Position numbers and translations under genes: made by a program. The notes under the pieces were generated by a model, which did no database searches, was not told the DNA's origin, and saw only the letters and a program-made list of their open reading frames with translations. DNA of 64,000 nt from Lentibacter sp. XHP0401 (GTDB lineage Bacteria; Pseudomonadota; Alphaproteobacteria; Rhodobacterales; Rhodobacteraceae): contig NZ_JAOWLC010000003.1 of the NCBI RefSeq assembly GCF_025751535.1, positions 186,001 through 250,000 on the forward strand, written 5' to 3'. Shown one piece after another: positions 45,701 through 54,352 of the stretch. The first letter of the stretch is position 1; every line of letters starts with the position of its first letter.

Positions 45701-46101
45701 CGCAAGAGGGAAGCGCAGAACGAGTGGATCGTCTGGATGCGCAGACCACCCGGTGTTTCTATCGCTTTGGCAAAGAGGCGGCGGGCGTTTTTATAATAGC
45801 TCGCATCGGCGCCAACAGCTGCGCCAAGCTCGGCCAACTCTTCCTTGAGTTCCACATCGGGCTTCATCGCCCATGCGCCGAGGCGTTTGAGCAGGCGGTT
45901 TTGCATCTCGGAAGCGGCGGCCTTGGTATAGGTGAGGCAGAGGATATTTTGCGGATCGACCTCCTCGAGCAAAAGCCGCGCAACACGGTCTGTCAGCACG
46001 CGGGTTTTACCTGAGCCTGCATTGGCCGAAAGCCATGTGGAGGCACGGGGTTGCGCGGCATCTATTTGTGCGATGGTTGCTTCATTGGGCAAGGCGGTCA
46101 T
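42715..46101 (-). CDS. addA: Double-strand break repair helicase-nuclease AddA
   Basis: Alphaproteobacterial counterpart of RecB: UvrD-type helicase plus nuclease, acting with AddB in recombination repair. 1128 residues from the ATG at 46101 (ATGA overlap with addB). Walker A LSANAGSGKTRVL near 26-33; ILCLTYTKAAASEM (motif Ia); ILVDEAQDTSPEQW (motif II); FVVGDKKQSIYSFQGAD (motif III); VMTVHGSKGLEAPIV (motif V); LLYVSMTRAEKWLII (motif VI). The C-terminal RecB-like nuclease has HGIVDKLVV and VLAVDFKTN (the DxK pair) near residue 1080. Confidence 0.97.
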   Translation of the reverse strand: MTALPNEATIAQIDAAQPRASTWLSANAGSGKTRVLTDRVARLLLEEVDPQNILCLTYTKAAASEMQNRLLKRLGAWAMKPDVELKEELAELGAAVGADASYYKNARRLFAKAIETPGGLRIQTIHSFCASLLRRFPLEAGVTPQFTELDDRTSAQLREQVTDDLSSSDEAQLLLDMISHLGGNDFEQFTASIVSNKAKFAKDLTREDVCKAFGIPDDLTQDKLLAEVFIGGEAELVAEMLPIAAAGSANDVKAHAKLEKFNGPGLSSLPVLESVFLTGSGAKEPFTAKLSSYVTAKTRDNLAHLAPQIEALILRIEAARPRRIALAAAQSTLALHAFARAFLARYDATKQAHGWLDFDDLILKTKALLTNPQVAEWVLYRLDGGIDHILVDEAQDTSPEQWAVIEELAREITSGQGAQGEKPRTIFVVGDKKQSIYSFQGADAAEFGRMRNVFQEKLSLYEEPLHTRNLAYSFRSSPAILSMVDAVFEQRGDAGFGAEEAHIAFHSTMPGRVDIWPQIEKEKKDDDLPWFEPLDILTPDDPISILSKTIADNIKQMIDSKTLIPTKLENGTWQARPVHEGDFLILLQRRKELFHEIIRACKLVGLDVAGADRLRIGEQIAVKDITAFLKFLALQEDDLSLAAALRSPLFGWSEQDLFTLASKRKGYLWEALRSETETHSETLAILNDMRRVTDFLRPYDLIERLLTRHKTRQKILARLGYEAEDALDAFLAQALAYERSSVPSLTGFLSWLESDDPEIKRQTEAGGKRIRVMTVHGSKGLEAPIVIMPETADRSNTFNGQIVASGDTAFYKQSKDETPAALQSAVEEKLAAQEAERQRLLYVSMTRAEKWLIIAAAGEVKNGKSWYHSISEAAKKLPFAAHQNSDQVIQRLETGDWAALSETESSPAQDQTFTLDPHFAHAAPAGAPQPQTISASKLPGAKALGSADGLDEATAMRYGTKVHLLLEHLPNVAPEARRPLAETLLAHIEAPEENEAAYAEVETVLANGTLAHLFMPDVLSEVSLTAPSSTLGKRLHGIVDKLVVGEARVLAVDFKTNATLPARPEDTPIGILRQMGAYAEALALIYPNHKIETAILWTKTPELMALPHDLVINAFQSATYLDDLPPDT

Positions 46102-49064
46102 TTGAGCACCTCTTTTACGGGGTCGTCCGAGCTGCTCCACTCACCGTAGCGGGCGAGGTGATCGTAATCGCCAGCAAAGCCTTCTTTCTGGATGGCGCGG
46201 CGGGAGGGGTAGCCTTTGTCGGGCTCGGAGAACGCCATGATAAGCTTTTTGAATTCGGCGAGAACTGTCGCTGTGTCGTATTCCTCGGGGTTGAGCACGG
46301 CTTCGCCAGCGTTTGAGCCGAGGCCGATATAGGCGAGTTTTCCGACGGTTTCGGCGGGAATGTCCTTGAACGCGCCCTCGGTGGCCATAACGGCAGTGAG
46401 GGGGAGCTGTTTGTCGAAGTGTTTGCGCAGTTTCTCGGTGGGCGGCGCGCCTGTTTTGTAATCGTAGATCGCGAGCGTGCCATCGTTCAGAATATCGAAC
46501 CTGTCGGCTTTGCCTTTGAGAGTGAAGCCTATGTCTAGCAGATCAAGCGCGCCCTCGGCCTCGGCCTTCAGGAAGCTGCTGTTGGCTGCGCGTCCGGCTT
46601 CTTCTGTGAGGAAACTATCAATAACGCTGGCGAAACGGGCGAGCCAGATGAGCCGCGCGGCGGGCCATGGAACTTCGCGGGTGAGAATATCGCGCGCGAG
46701 GGTGTAGAGAGCGGTGTGGGAGCGCTGGGACGGGTCAGCCTTGGCGGCTTTGACGAACTCTTCCATGACAGTGTGCAGGATTGTTCCGCGCAGGAGGGCG
46801 TCGGGGAGTTTTTGCAGCGGATTGAGCGAATTGAGCTTGAGCACATGGCGGGCATAGATGGCGTAAGGATCACGGATGAGAGTCTGGATCTGGGTGATTG
46901 AAAGCGCGCGTGGGCGCATTGCAACGGGCGGCACGGGCGCGGGGCGCCGGGCTTGCGCAACCTCGGCCAGAGGCGCATCAATCAGCTTGGCGCGGCCGAG
47001 CCATGGGGCGGCACGGGCGCGTATGGCTTTGAGTGCTTTTTCGCCGCGCTCTTGAGGCAGGCCAGCGAGCAGGTTTGTCAGGCGGATGACCCATCGGGAG
47101 GGGACTGTCTCGGCATCGTCGGATTTGTGGGCGCGGGTTAGCCAGACCTCTTTCGCGGCGATGGCTTGCTGGAAGTCATGCGCGGAAAGACCGATGCGTC
47201 GCTCGGGGAGCAACAGCCCGACCTCGGCGCGCATTTTTCGGTTGAGCCACGGGTCGGGCGCGGGGGCTTCGGGCCAACTGCCCTCGTTGAGCCCCGCGAG
47301 GATGAGCAGATCAACGCCTTGAACACGGGCCTCGAGCGTGCCCCAGATGAGCACGCCTGAATGCACGGCCTCGCTGCGGCGGACTTCGCCTGTGGAGAGG
47401 GTGGATTCGATGAGATTGGCGTAGTCGTAATGGCTCATTTCGCCACCTGAGGGGGCGCAGGCGGTGAGCTCGGCGAAGAGCTTTTGTGCAGCGATGCCAT
47501 CATCTTTTTGCCAGAGGGGGGTCTCGGCATCTGCGGGGCCACGGGCGAGGGATTCGGCTGTGGCGATATGATTGGCGATAAGCGTTTCGAGAGGCTGCTC
47601 GCCTGTGAGGCTTTCGGTGCAGAAGGCAGAGGAAACCCACGCGGCCCAGATGCGCGCGGCTTCGTCTTTGTGGGCGGCGGACCATGTGAGAAGCGTGGCT
47701 TCATCGGGCAACGGAACACCCTTGCGGCGGATGAAAAGCTCAAGCTCACGGGTGTAGCGCAGGTGTGTGCCGCGCTCTTCAAGGGCGTTGCAGAGCGGGT
47801 GCTTGAGCAGGGTGATCAGCGCCTCGGCGGTTAAGGCGCGCGGGCTGAGCACATCGAGCACATGGCGCAAGAAGCGGCCAACGGGCGAGAGGTGCAGAGG
47901 CTCGCCGGCGCTGTCATCAGGGGTGATGTTCCAGCGGGCGAGTGCTGCTGTGACCTGGCGTGAGATGTTGCGATCAGGCGTGATGAGCGCGGCTTGCACG
48001 CCGTCTTCCGCCGCCTGGCGCAGGCGGAGTGCGATGGCGAGGGCTTCCTCGCGCTGGGTGTTGGCCTCGACAAGGGTGATGCCATCGGTTGCCTTTTCGG
48101 CAATAAGCGCGGCCTCGGGGCCTTCGGCGATCCATTGATCTGTCACAGGTGCGGGGCGCATTGCGAGGGAGACAAGCGTGTTGCGCCGCTGTGACGGAGC
48201 CGCGCCAGCGGGCCAGTGCTGCACATCTTTCGGGGCAAGATCGAGCGCTGTGAGCAGAGCGTGAAAGCGGTATTGCGGGTGATCCTCGCTCATGGCGCCT
48301 TCGGGGAGTTTGGGCCATGCCCCATGGGCGAAGGCAAAGTCGAACCCCGGAAGCACGACCGCGCCGTTTGGCAAACGCGCGACTGCGCGCATGAGCGCAC
48401 CGGTGAGGCCGCGCGAGCCTGTGGAGCCTGCGATGATGATCGGATCTTGCGGCGGCGCAGCTTTCCAGCGGGCTGTGAGTGCCTCGCAGATCAGGCGGCT
48501 GCGGGCGGCTGTTGTGAGGCCTGCACGGCTGGCTGCGTAGCCATGCACAATGTTGAGGAAGGCCTGCGTGCGCTGCCAGTGGCCTGACTGGTCTGTCACA
48601 TCAAGCTTGGCGATGGCCTCGGGAGAGACGCCTTCCTCGTGCATTTCTGTCATCAGAGCCGTGAGGCTTTCAGCCAGATCAAACGCCGCTTCGCGCGGGG
48701 CCATGGCGGTGTGATCGTGGGAATTGGCCTCGGTTTCGATCAGCGTGCGGATAATGACCGAGAGTTCCAGCTTGGTCTGGAGCGTTGGCTCGGCGGCGGG
48801 CAGCGGGCTGAGCGGATCAAGCGTGGCGAGATCGGAGATGAGCGAGATACGCGGCATAAGCAACGCATCGCCTTCATCGAACAGCTCGGAAACGCGGCGC
48901 TCCATGCGGCGGGTGTTGAGCACGAGATGCACGCGGGCCAGCGCTTCGGGCGGCTGGTTTTTGTAAGCGTCTGTGAGCGCATCAACCAGCGCGCGCGGGA
49001 AATCTGCGCCAAGCGGTGTGCCGAAGAGTTGGGGAGAGTCCGCGCCATTAAAGAGAGGTGTCAT
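46098..49064 (-). CDS. addB: Double-strand break repair protein AddB
   Basis: Second subunit of the AddAB helicase-nuclease, RecC-like in function. 988 residues from the ATG at 49064 with AAAGGA upstream. GSTGSRGLTGALMRAVARLPNGAVVLPGFDF occupies the early helicase-like part, and VDLLILAGLNEGSWPEAPAPDPWLNRKMRAEVGL the middle. A C-terminal PD-(D/E)xK nuclease has LKGKADRFDILNDGTLAIYDYKTG. The cysteines that hold an Fe-S cluster in the Bacillus protein are not seen around that domain (IRDPYAIYARHVL replaces the first Cys motif). Overlaps addA by 4 bp and murU by 17 bp. Confidence 0.95.
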   Translation of the reverse strand: MTPLFNGADSPQLFGTPLGADFPRALVDALTDAYKNQPPEALARVHLVLNTRRMERRVSELFDEGDALLMPRISLISDLATLDPLSPLPAAEPTLQTKLELSVIIRTLIETEANSHDHTAMAPREAAFDLAESLTALMTEMHEEGVSPEAIAKLDVTDQSGHWQRTQAFLNIVHGYAASRAGLTTAARSRLICEALTARWKAAPPQDPIIIAGSTGSRGLTGALMRAVARLPNGAVVLPGFDFAFAHGAWPKLPEGAMSEDHPQYRFHALLTALDLAPKDVQHWPAGAAPSQRRNTLVSLAMRPAPVTDQWIAEGPEAALIAEKATDGITLVEANTQREEALAIALRLRQAAEDGVQAALITPDRNISRQVTAALARWNITPDDSAGEPLHLSPVGRFLRHVLDVLSPRALTAEALITLLKHPLCNALEERGTHLRYTRELELFIRRKGVPLPDEATLLTWSAAHKDEAARIWAAWVSSAFCTESLTGEQPLETLIANHIATAESLARGPADAETPLWQKDDGIAAQKLFAELTACAPSGGEMSHYDYANLIESTLSTGEVRRSEAVHSGVLIWGTLEARVQGVDLLILAGLNEGSWPEAPAPDPWLNRKMRAEVGLLLPERRIGLSAHDFQQAIAAKEVWLTRAHKSDDAETVPSRWVIRLTNLLAGLPQERGEKALKAIRARAAPWLGRAKLIDAPLAEVAQARRPAPVPPVAMRPRALSITQIQTLIRDPYAIYARHVLKLNSLNPLQKLPDALLRGTILHTVMEEFVKAAKADPSQRSHTALYTLARDILTREVPWPAARLIWLARFASVIDSFLTEEAGRAANSSFLKAEAEGALDLLDIGFTLKGKADRFDILNDGTLAIYDYKTGAPPTEKLRKHFDKQLPLTAVMATEGAFKDIPAETVGKLAYIGLGSNAGEAVLNPEEYDTATVLAEFKKLIMAFSEPDKGYPSRRAIQKEGFAGDYDHLARYGEWSSSDDPVKEVLK

Positions 49065-49713
49065 CAAGCATCCTTTCGGCGCGGGTAATGCCTTCGGGAG
49101 AGCCGACATCGCACCATTGGCCCGTGTAGGACAGACCGAAGAGGCGGCCGTCTTGCAAGAGGTTGTCCCAGACGAGATTAAGCGAAAAGGAGCGTTCGGG
49201 GATTGCCTTGGTCAGTTCCGGCTTGATGATTTGTGCGCCGGAATAGACGAGGCCCGCGCCGCGTGTGAGCTGGCCTTTATCGGATAGGACAAAATCGCCT
49301 GTGCCTTTGTGACCCAGTGCGTTTTGAAGCGGGATGAGCAGGAGGAGCGCGTCCATCTCCTCAGGGTTCCACGCGGCTTGCAGCGCTTCCAGGGGGTTTG
49401 GGCCACGCCAGAGCGCATCGGAATTGAGCGTGAAGGCGGGGCCATTGCCAAGCAGCGGCAACGCATTTTTGAGGCCTCCGCCTGTCTCGAGAATATCGGG
49501 GGATTCTGTGATGGTTTTGACGGGGCTGCCCGCGAGATGAGCTTCAAGCACGTGCGGGAGGTAGTGCAGATTGACAACCGTGTTGAGGCCGAGGGGAGCG
49601 GCGAGCGTGAGCGTGTGATCAATCAGCGGCCTGCCAGCAACTTTGACCATGGGCTTGGGCTGGTGCGCGGTAAGCGCGCCCATGCGTGTGCCAAAGCCGG
49701 CGGCGAAGATCAT
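49048..49713 (-). CDS. murU: N-acetylmuramate-1-phosphate uridylyltransferase MurU (nucleotidyltransferase)
   Basis: Peptidoglycan recycling enzyme making UDP-MurNAc from MurNAc-1-P, bypassing fosfomycin-sensitive MurA. 221 residues from the ATG at 49713 (ATGA overlap with amgK). N-terminus MIFAAGFGTRMGALTAHQPKPMVKVAGRPLI is the nucleotidyltransferase signature with pyrophosphorylase-type GxGTRM. ETGGGLKNALPLLG and NSDALWRG (metal-binding) follow, and the C-terminal WCDVGSPEG matches MurU. Its pairing with amgK is the strongest support for the specific function. Confidence 0.92.
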   Translation of the reverse strand: MIFAAGFGTRMGALTAHQPKPMVKVAGRPLIDHTLTLAAPLGLNTVVNLHYLPHVLEAHLAGSPVKTITESPDILETGGGLKNALPLLGNGPAFTLNSDALWRGPNPLEALQAAWNPEEMDALLLLIPLQNALGHKGTGDFVLSDKGQLTRGAGLVYSGAQIIKPELTKAIPERSFSLNLVWDNLLQDGRLFGLSYTGQWCDVGSPEGITRAERMLDDTSL

Positions 49714-50735
49714 GAGAGAGCGAGGACTGTTCCGCATTTGGCTTTCAATTCTGTGAGGAGCGCTTCGGAGGGCGCGGGCAAATCGGCGAGGAGCATTGCG
49801 CGGATATCCGACAGCGCGGGGTGCGATAGATCACGCAGGAGGTAGGCCCAGACGCGGGGGATGAAATCAACATAATGCGGCTTGTTCGAGTAGAGCGAGA
49901 GCCGCGCGAAAACGCCGAGGATGCGCAGGTTACGCTGCGCGCCAAGGAGCGCGTAGGCGGTGCTGAATTCGGTTTCGTCATGGCCGCTTCGGGAGATGTA
50001 ATGCGCAAGCATGTGCTGCTCGATATCGAGCGGAACATCGCGGCGGGCATCTTGCAGGAGCGAGACAAGATCATAGGCAGGGTGGCCGAGCATTGCGTCT
50101 TGAAAATCAAGCAGGCCGACACGGGCGGGGCCTTTACGTTCTGGCAACCAGAGCAGGTTTTCGGCGTGATAATCGCGCTGGATGAGCACGGTTTGCTCGG
50201 GGATATGCTGGGCAAGGAGTGCTTGGAAAGCGGCGTGAAATTTCGCAGACTGATCGGCCATGCTGCCCGTGTTTTGCGCGCCATACCAGCGGTGGGCCAG
50301 CGCGGCCATATCAGCCATGACGGCAGGGCTGTAGGGCGCGAGGCCAACAGGCGGGGTGTGCTTGTGCAGGGCAAGAAGCACATCGGTTGCGGCGGTGTAG
50401 ATTTCAGGTTCCAGCGCGGGCAAGTTGACGACAACGCGGGCGAAGAGATCATCTCCAAGGTCTTCGAGCAAAAGAAAACCGTGCTCTGCGTCGGCAGCAA
50501 GGATACGCGGAGCAGAGAGGCCGATGCTTGTGAGATATTCGGCGATGTGCACAAAGGGGCGCACATCTTCGCCCTTTTCGGGGGGCGCATCCATGAGCAC
50601 GGCGGGGGTTCCATCGGCCGCTTTCAGGCGCTCGTAGCGGCGGTTGGAAGCATCGCCTGCGAGGGGCGCGCGGATGGCTTCATGCCAGCCTGCGGCGGTA
50701 AGGAAGCTTGTTGAAAGATCGTGGCGCTGTGTCAT
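49710..50735 (-). CDS. amgK: N-acetylmuramate/N-acetylglucosamine anomeric kinase AmgK
   Basis: Phosphorylates MurNAc at the anomeric position for MurU. 341 residues, aminoglycoside-phosphotransferase fold: APLAGDASNRRYERL near the N-terminus (nucleotide loop), then VLIQRDYHAENLLWLP (catalytic loop; Asp then H-x-x-N) and VGLLDFQDAMLGHPAYDLVSLLQDARRDV (Mg-binding DFQDA motif). Overlaps tsaE upstream and murU downstream by 4 bp each. In older annotation called aminoglycoside phosphotransferase. Confidence 0.93.
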   Translation of the reverse strand: MTQRHDLSTSFLTAAGWHEAIRAPLAGDASNRRYERLKAADGTPAVLMDAPPEKGEDVRPFVHIAEYLTSIGLSAPRILAADAEHGFLLLEDLGDDLFARVVVNLPALEPEIYTAATDVLLALHKHTPPVGLAPYSPAVMADMAALAHRWYGAQNTGSMADQSAKFHAAFQALLAQHIPEQTVLIQRDYHAENLLWLPERKGPARVGLLDFQDAMLGHPAYDLVSLLQDARRDVPLDIEQHMLAHYISRSGHDETEFSTAYALLGAQRNLRILGVFARLSLYSNKPHYVDFIPRVWAYLLRDLSHPALSDIRAMLLADLPAPSEALLTELKAKCGTVLALS

Positions 50736-51202
50736 GTGAAGGAAAACTCGTTGAGGAAAGACCAGCGCTCGGGGCCGGACATGTGCAGGGTTCTTTCGCC
50801 CTCCTGCGGCGCCAGGTCAAGCGAGAGAGTGAGAGCGGTGGCGGGGCGCAGACTGCCGAGGCGGTCGGGCCATTCGATGAGGCAGATGGCATCTTCAAAG
50901 GCATCGGTGAGGCCGAGCTCTTCCAGTTCTGACGGATCGGTGAGGCGGTAAAGATCGGCGTGCCATATCTCGGTGCCTTTAGCCTCGTAGGTTTGCACCA
51001 GGGTAAAGGTGGGCGAGGGGACATCCTCGGGCACAGGGAGCCGCGAAAGGATGAGGGCGCGGGCGAGGTGGGTTTTGCCAGCGCCGATGCCGCCTTCGAG
51101 TAGCACGGTATCACCCGCAACAAGCTGTGCGCCGAGCGCTTCTGCAAAGCGGGCTGTGGCGCTTGCGCTGCCAAGTATTACGGTTTTATCAAGCTGCGCC
51201 AT
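50732..51202 (-). CDS. tsaE: tRNA threonylcarbamoyladenosine synthesis ATPase TsaE
   Basis: ATPase that works with TsaB and TsaD to form t6A37 of tRNAs. 156 residues from the ATG at 51202. P-loop LLEGGIGAGKTHLARALI (Walker A at about 37-44), SPTFTLVQTYE, and the conserved WHADLYRL with EELGL plus IEWPDRLG. Overlaps amgK by 4 bp and follows the DivL-like gene by 42 bp. Its partner gene tsaD is at the right end of the window. Confidence 0.96.
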   Translation of the reverse strand: MAQLDKTVILGSASATARFAEALGAQLVAGDTVLLEGGIGAGKTHLARALILSRLPVPEDVPSPTFTLVQTYEAKGTEIWHADLYRLTDPSELEELGLTDAFEDAICLIEWPDRLGSLRPATALTLSLDLAPQEGERTLHMSGPERWSFLNEFSFT

Positions 51203-51244
51203 GATGGCAAAGATGACCCGTGGCGCGCGGGGCTGCAAGCGGTT

Positions 51245-52786
51245 TTAGACAGCAGGTAAAGCTGCAGACTTCGTCACGGGAGGGGCCGCAGGGAGAGCCG
51301 ATGTGCGCAGGGTCACGATTGTTGTGTTTCCATCTTGAACATGCAGATCGTAGGCAAGCTCTGTGCCGTCAAGCAGCGTGAAGCTGTTTTTCTGTTCACT
51401 GGCGTTGCGCAGGCGCGCGGAAAGTGTGTTGCGCACTGATCCGGGAGCGAGTCTGTCTTTCCAGATGTGAATGATGGAGGCGAGAGAGTGGTTTGAGGCG
51501 GGCGTACCTTCTGGCAGGCCGAGGAAGGTGACGAAGGCGTCGTTCCAGAATGTGATCGAGCCATCGTTTTCAAAGCAGACGACAGCATCGCCAAGCGCCT
51601 GAAGCGCGATATCGCGGATTTCGACCTGCCCTTTGAAGCGCTGGGTGAGAGACATCTCGACGCTTATGTCTTCAATCAGGATTGCGATAGCCCCGTCGGG
51701 GTGTGGACGGCCGACGATGCGATAGGTGAGGCCGTTGGGCAGGCGCCATGTTTCCTGATAGCGCCCGTCGGCGGACTGCACCACCAAATCGGCGATCTGG
51801 CGGCGCCATGAGGAGTAATTTTTCGGCTCCGGCATGATCCTGTTATCGCGCAGGCGATCAAAGAAACTTTGCAGATTGGGCTGTGCGGAGAGAAAGTGCG
51901 CGGGCAGCGATGTGAGATCAACCAGTGCAGGGTTGAACAGAACGAGACGCCTGTTGCGATCAAAGATCGCGAGGCCGGTGGAGAGCTGCGCAAAGGTTTT
52001 GGCAAGAGTCTGGACAAATTTGCGCTGGGTTGTTTCGGCTGTTATGAGGCTGTCGACGTTGACGGCGCAATTCAGGATGATATTGGGGCCGGCCTCGACG
52101 CTTGATATATCAAACCAGTGCACCTCGTTTTGATCAAAGCCTATTGTCAGAGAGACGCGCGCTGACGTGTCATCAAGCGATTTGAGAGTGTCAAAATCAA
52201 ACACACCGGCATCATCGCCAAACGCTTTTTTACGCGCTTTTTCGAGCACACGGTAAGCCTTGTTTGTCCAGATGGTTTTGCCTTGAGATGTTGCCCAAGT
52301 CGGGTGAACAAGCTTGTTGATGGCCTCTTCGCGCAGTTCGATTTGCCGACGTTGTGCAAACATCATGTGCTTGTCGGCAAGTGTGGTTGGCGTTTTGTCT
52401 TTCAGGCTGAGGAGTGTTTGAGCGCCATCGGATTCAATGTGAAGCATAGCGGTGTCATCGGGGAACCGTGAGGCAAAGGGGCCTGATGTTTGGGCGGTAT
52501 CGGTTGCCGGCAGTTGCTTTGGGAGGTCTGTGAAGCGTGTGGCGAAAGCTTCGCGCACCTGTGGCCAGCCGAGTGCGGCGGTGTTCGATACGCCTATTAT
52601 TTCGAGCGCGGACTGGCTTGCGCCCGTGCATTCGGACCCGTCGAAACGCAGCCACGGCGCATGCGCCAGCACTTCGGGCTCGGGCGCACGTGTATAGGCA
52701 CTAAACAGGGCGAGCAGCAAAAATACGGCAATGGCTGTTGCCAGACCTGCGGCCAGAATAACCCAGAGAAGGGATTGATCGACCAT
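51245..52786 (-). CDS. divL: DivL-like PAS-domain membrane protein without kinase domain
   Basis: 513 residues: one N-terminal membrane helix (LLWVILAAGLATAIAVFLLLALF) and then at least three PAS-like regions, clearest near 265-380 (STGLAIFDRNRRLVLFNPALVDL) and 390-500 (ALGDAVVCFENDGSITFWNDAFVTFLG). No DHp or HATPase domain follows; the protein ends after the last PAS. By position (upstream of tsaE-amgK-murU-addBA-trxA) and domain content it matches the PAS-only DivL of R. capsulatus, which influences the CckA-ChpT-CtrA phosphorelay and gene-transfer-agent production. The identification is inferred. Confidence 0.7.
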   Translation of the reverse strand: MVDQSLLWVILAAGLATAIAVFLLLALFSAYTRAPEPEVLAHAPWLRFDGSECTGASQSALEIIGVSNTAALGWPQVREAFATRFTDLPKQLPATDTAQTSGPFASRFPDDTAMLHIESDGAQTLLSLKDKTPTTLADKHMMFAQRRQIELREEAINKLVHPTWATSQGKTIWTNKAYRVLEKARKKAFGDDAGVFDFDTLKSLDDTSARVSLTIGFDQNEVHWFDISSVEAGPNIILNCAVNVDSLITAETTQRKFVQTLAKTFAQLSTGLAIFDRNRRLVLFNPALVDLTSLPAHFLSAQPNLQSFFDRLRDNRIMPEPKNYSSWRRQIADLVVQSADGRYQETWRLPNGLTYRIVGRPHPDGAIAILIEDISVEMSLTQRFKGQVEIRDIALQALGDAVVCFENDGSITFWNDAFVTFLGLPEGTPASNHSLASIIHIWKDRLAPGSVRNTLSARLRNASEQKNSFTLLDGTELAYDLHVQDGNTTIVTLRTSALPAAPPVTKSAALPAV

Positions 52787-52867
52787 GAACGACTCTTTCT
52801 GTGTTCCTTTGCCCCACTATAGTTTGGGCTGAATTTGGTTAACTAAGTGTTAATCGTAAACGAAACG

Positions 52868-54280
52868 TCAGGTCGTGATGGGTTTGTTTTGCCCAAGAGG
52901 CGTGCGGCCTGCGCTTGTATCAACCTGCACATCGGCGGCGTTCCAGCGCACAACAACAAGAGCGCCGGAACGATGCGGACCAGTGCCGGTCGTATCAGCG
53001 GCATCGGGGCCATTGGTAAAGTTAAGCTCGGCTCCCGAACGCTCAAGCAGGGTTTTTGCAATGAAAAGGCCAAGACCCATACCCTCATATGCGGTTTGTT
53101 TGGCACGTGTCTGGGCATTGCTGCGCCGCCGCATGAAGGGATCGCCAATGCGCCCGATGAGGCCGGGAGGGTAGCCGCCGCCATCATCCTGAATGCGGAC
53201 AGTGACGTTTTCGGAGCTCCAGACCGTTTCGACCCAGACATTGGCGCGCGAAAAATCAACTGCGTTTTGAACAAGGTTGCGCAAGCCGTGGATGATCTCG
53301 GGTTTGCGGTAAATTTCGGGTTGGGGCGTGCCATCGACGCTTTCTTCGGAAAAGTGGATGGCTTTTCCGCGGTCTGTGTGCGGGCTGGCGGCATCTTGAA
53401 CCACTGTCGCGACGGGGGCCTGGCGCATATAGATATCATCTTTGCCGGTGCGACCCATAGAGCGCAGAATATCGCGGCAGCGGTCGGCTTGTTGTGCGAT
53501 CAGCTCGATGTCTTCGCGTAGCTCGGAGCCTTCGGGGAACTCGTCGAGCAACTCGGAGCTTACGAGTTTGATTGTGGCCAAAGGTGTGCCGAGCTCGTGC
53601 GCGGCAGCTGCAACAACGCCGCCGAGATCGGTAAGCTTTTGCTCACGGCTGAGGGCTAGTTGTGCGGCTTGAAAGGCTTCGGACATCGCATTGGCATCAA
53701 GCGCGATGCGGCGCACGTAAACCCCGAGGAAGACGACAGCAATCACCACAGCAGCCCATGTACCAAACATGAAAATATCGGGGATACGTATGATAAACCC
53801 CTGCTCGGTGCGCAGGGGAAAATAGAACTGGGTAAGGCCAGAAACGATGACGAGAGTTATGAGGCCTAAAATGATAGTGCTTCGGGTTGAGAAAACAGCC
53901 GCCGAGACAGCGACAGGCCCAACAATGAGAACGGAGAAAGGATTATTGAGGCCACCTGATAGGAAAAGCAGAACGCCGAGCTGCAAGAGATCAAACAGAA
54001 CCATGAAAAAGTTTTCACGCTCTGATAGGCGGCGGCTGAGCGGGAAGATGAACATGGCGACAAGGTTGGCCAGCACAGAGGCGCCGACAACGAGATAAAA
54101 CAACCCGACTTCAAACTGCAGGTTATAGTAGCGTTCGGCCACGAAAAGCGCGGTGAGTTGTCCGAACACCGCGGCCCATCTGAGCCAGATAAAAGTGCGC
54201 AGGCGGATATAGTTGCTGCGGCGCAGCCCTTCGGGAAGGGGCGGGTAAGCGGTGAGTTGAGACGTATTGTCAGATTGCAT
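52868..54280 (-). CDS. regB: Redox sensor histidine kinase RegB (PrrB)
   Basis: Membrane sensor kinase that phosphorylates RegA when respiration is limited, controlling photosynthesis, respiration, CO2 and N2 fixation genes in relatives. 470 residues, six N-terminal membrane helices, quinone-binding motif GGLNNPF at 109-115, phospho-His228 in AAAHELGTPLATI, the redox cysteine Cys268 in QADRCRDIL, N-box NLVQNAVDFS, G1 DDGGGYPP and G2 GMGLGLFIAKTLL. All key residues are intact. Divergent from senC by 72 bp, the arrangement known from R. capsulatus. Confidence 0.97.
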   Translation of the reverse strand: MQSDNTSQLTAYPPLPEGLRRSNYIRLRTFIWLRWAAVFGQLTALFVAERYYNLQFEVGLFYLVVGASVLANLVAMFIFPLSRRLSERENFFMVLFDLLQLGVLLFLSGGLNNPFSVLIVGPVAVSAAVFSTRSTIILGLITLVIVSGLTQFYFPLRTEQGFIIRIPDIFMFGTWAAVVIAVVFLGVYVRRIALDANAMSEAFQAAQLALSREQKLTDLGGVVAAAAHELGTPLATIKLVSSELLDEFPEGSELREDIELIAQQADRCRDILRSMGRTGKDDIYMRQAPVATVVQDAASPHTDRGKAIHFSEESVDGTPQPEIYRKPEIIHGLRNLVQNAVDFSRANVWVETVWSSENVTVRIQDDGGGYPPGLIGRIGDPFMRRRSNAQTRAKQTAYEGMGLGLFIAKTLLERSGAELNFTNGPDAADTTGTGPHRSGALVVVRWNAADVQVDTSAGRTPLGQNKPITT

Positions 54281-54352
54281 GTTGCGTCTTGAAGCCTAAA
54301 TGGTGAGGGTGCGGCGAAATCATGCGAAGAATGCAGCGGAAAAGGAAGTGGA
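54281..54352. promoter_or_regulatory. regB / senC divergent promoter region
   Basis: 72-bp gap serving regB leftward and senC-regA rightward. In R. capsulatus this region is autoregulated by RegA. I see no defined box beyond a short ATGCGAAGAATGCAG stretch. Confidence 0.4.
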
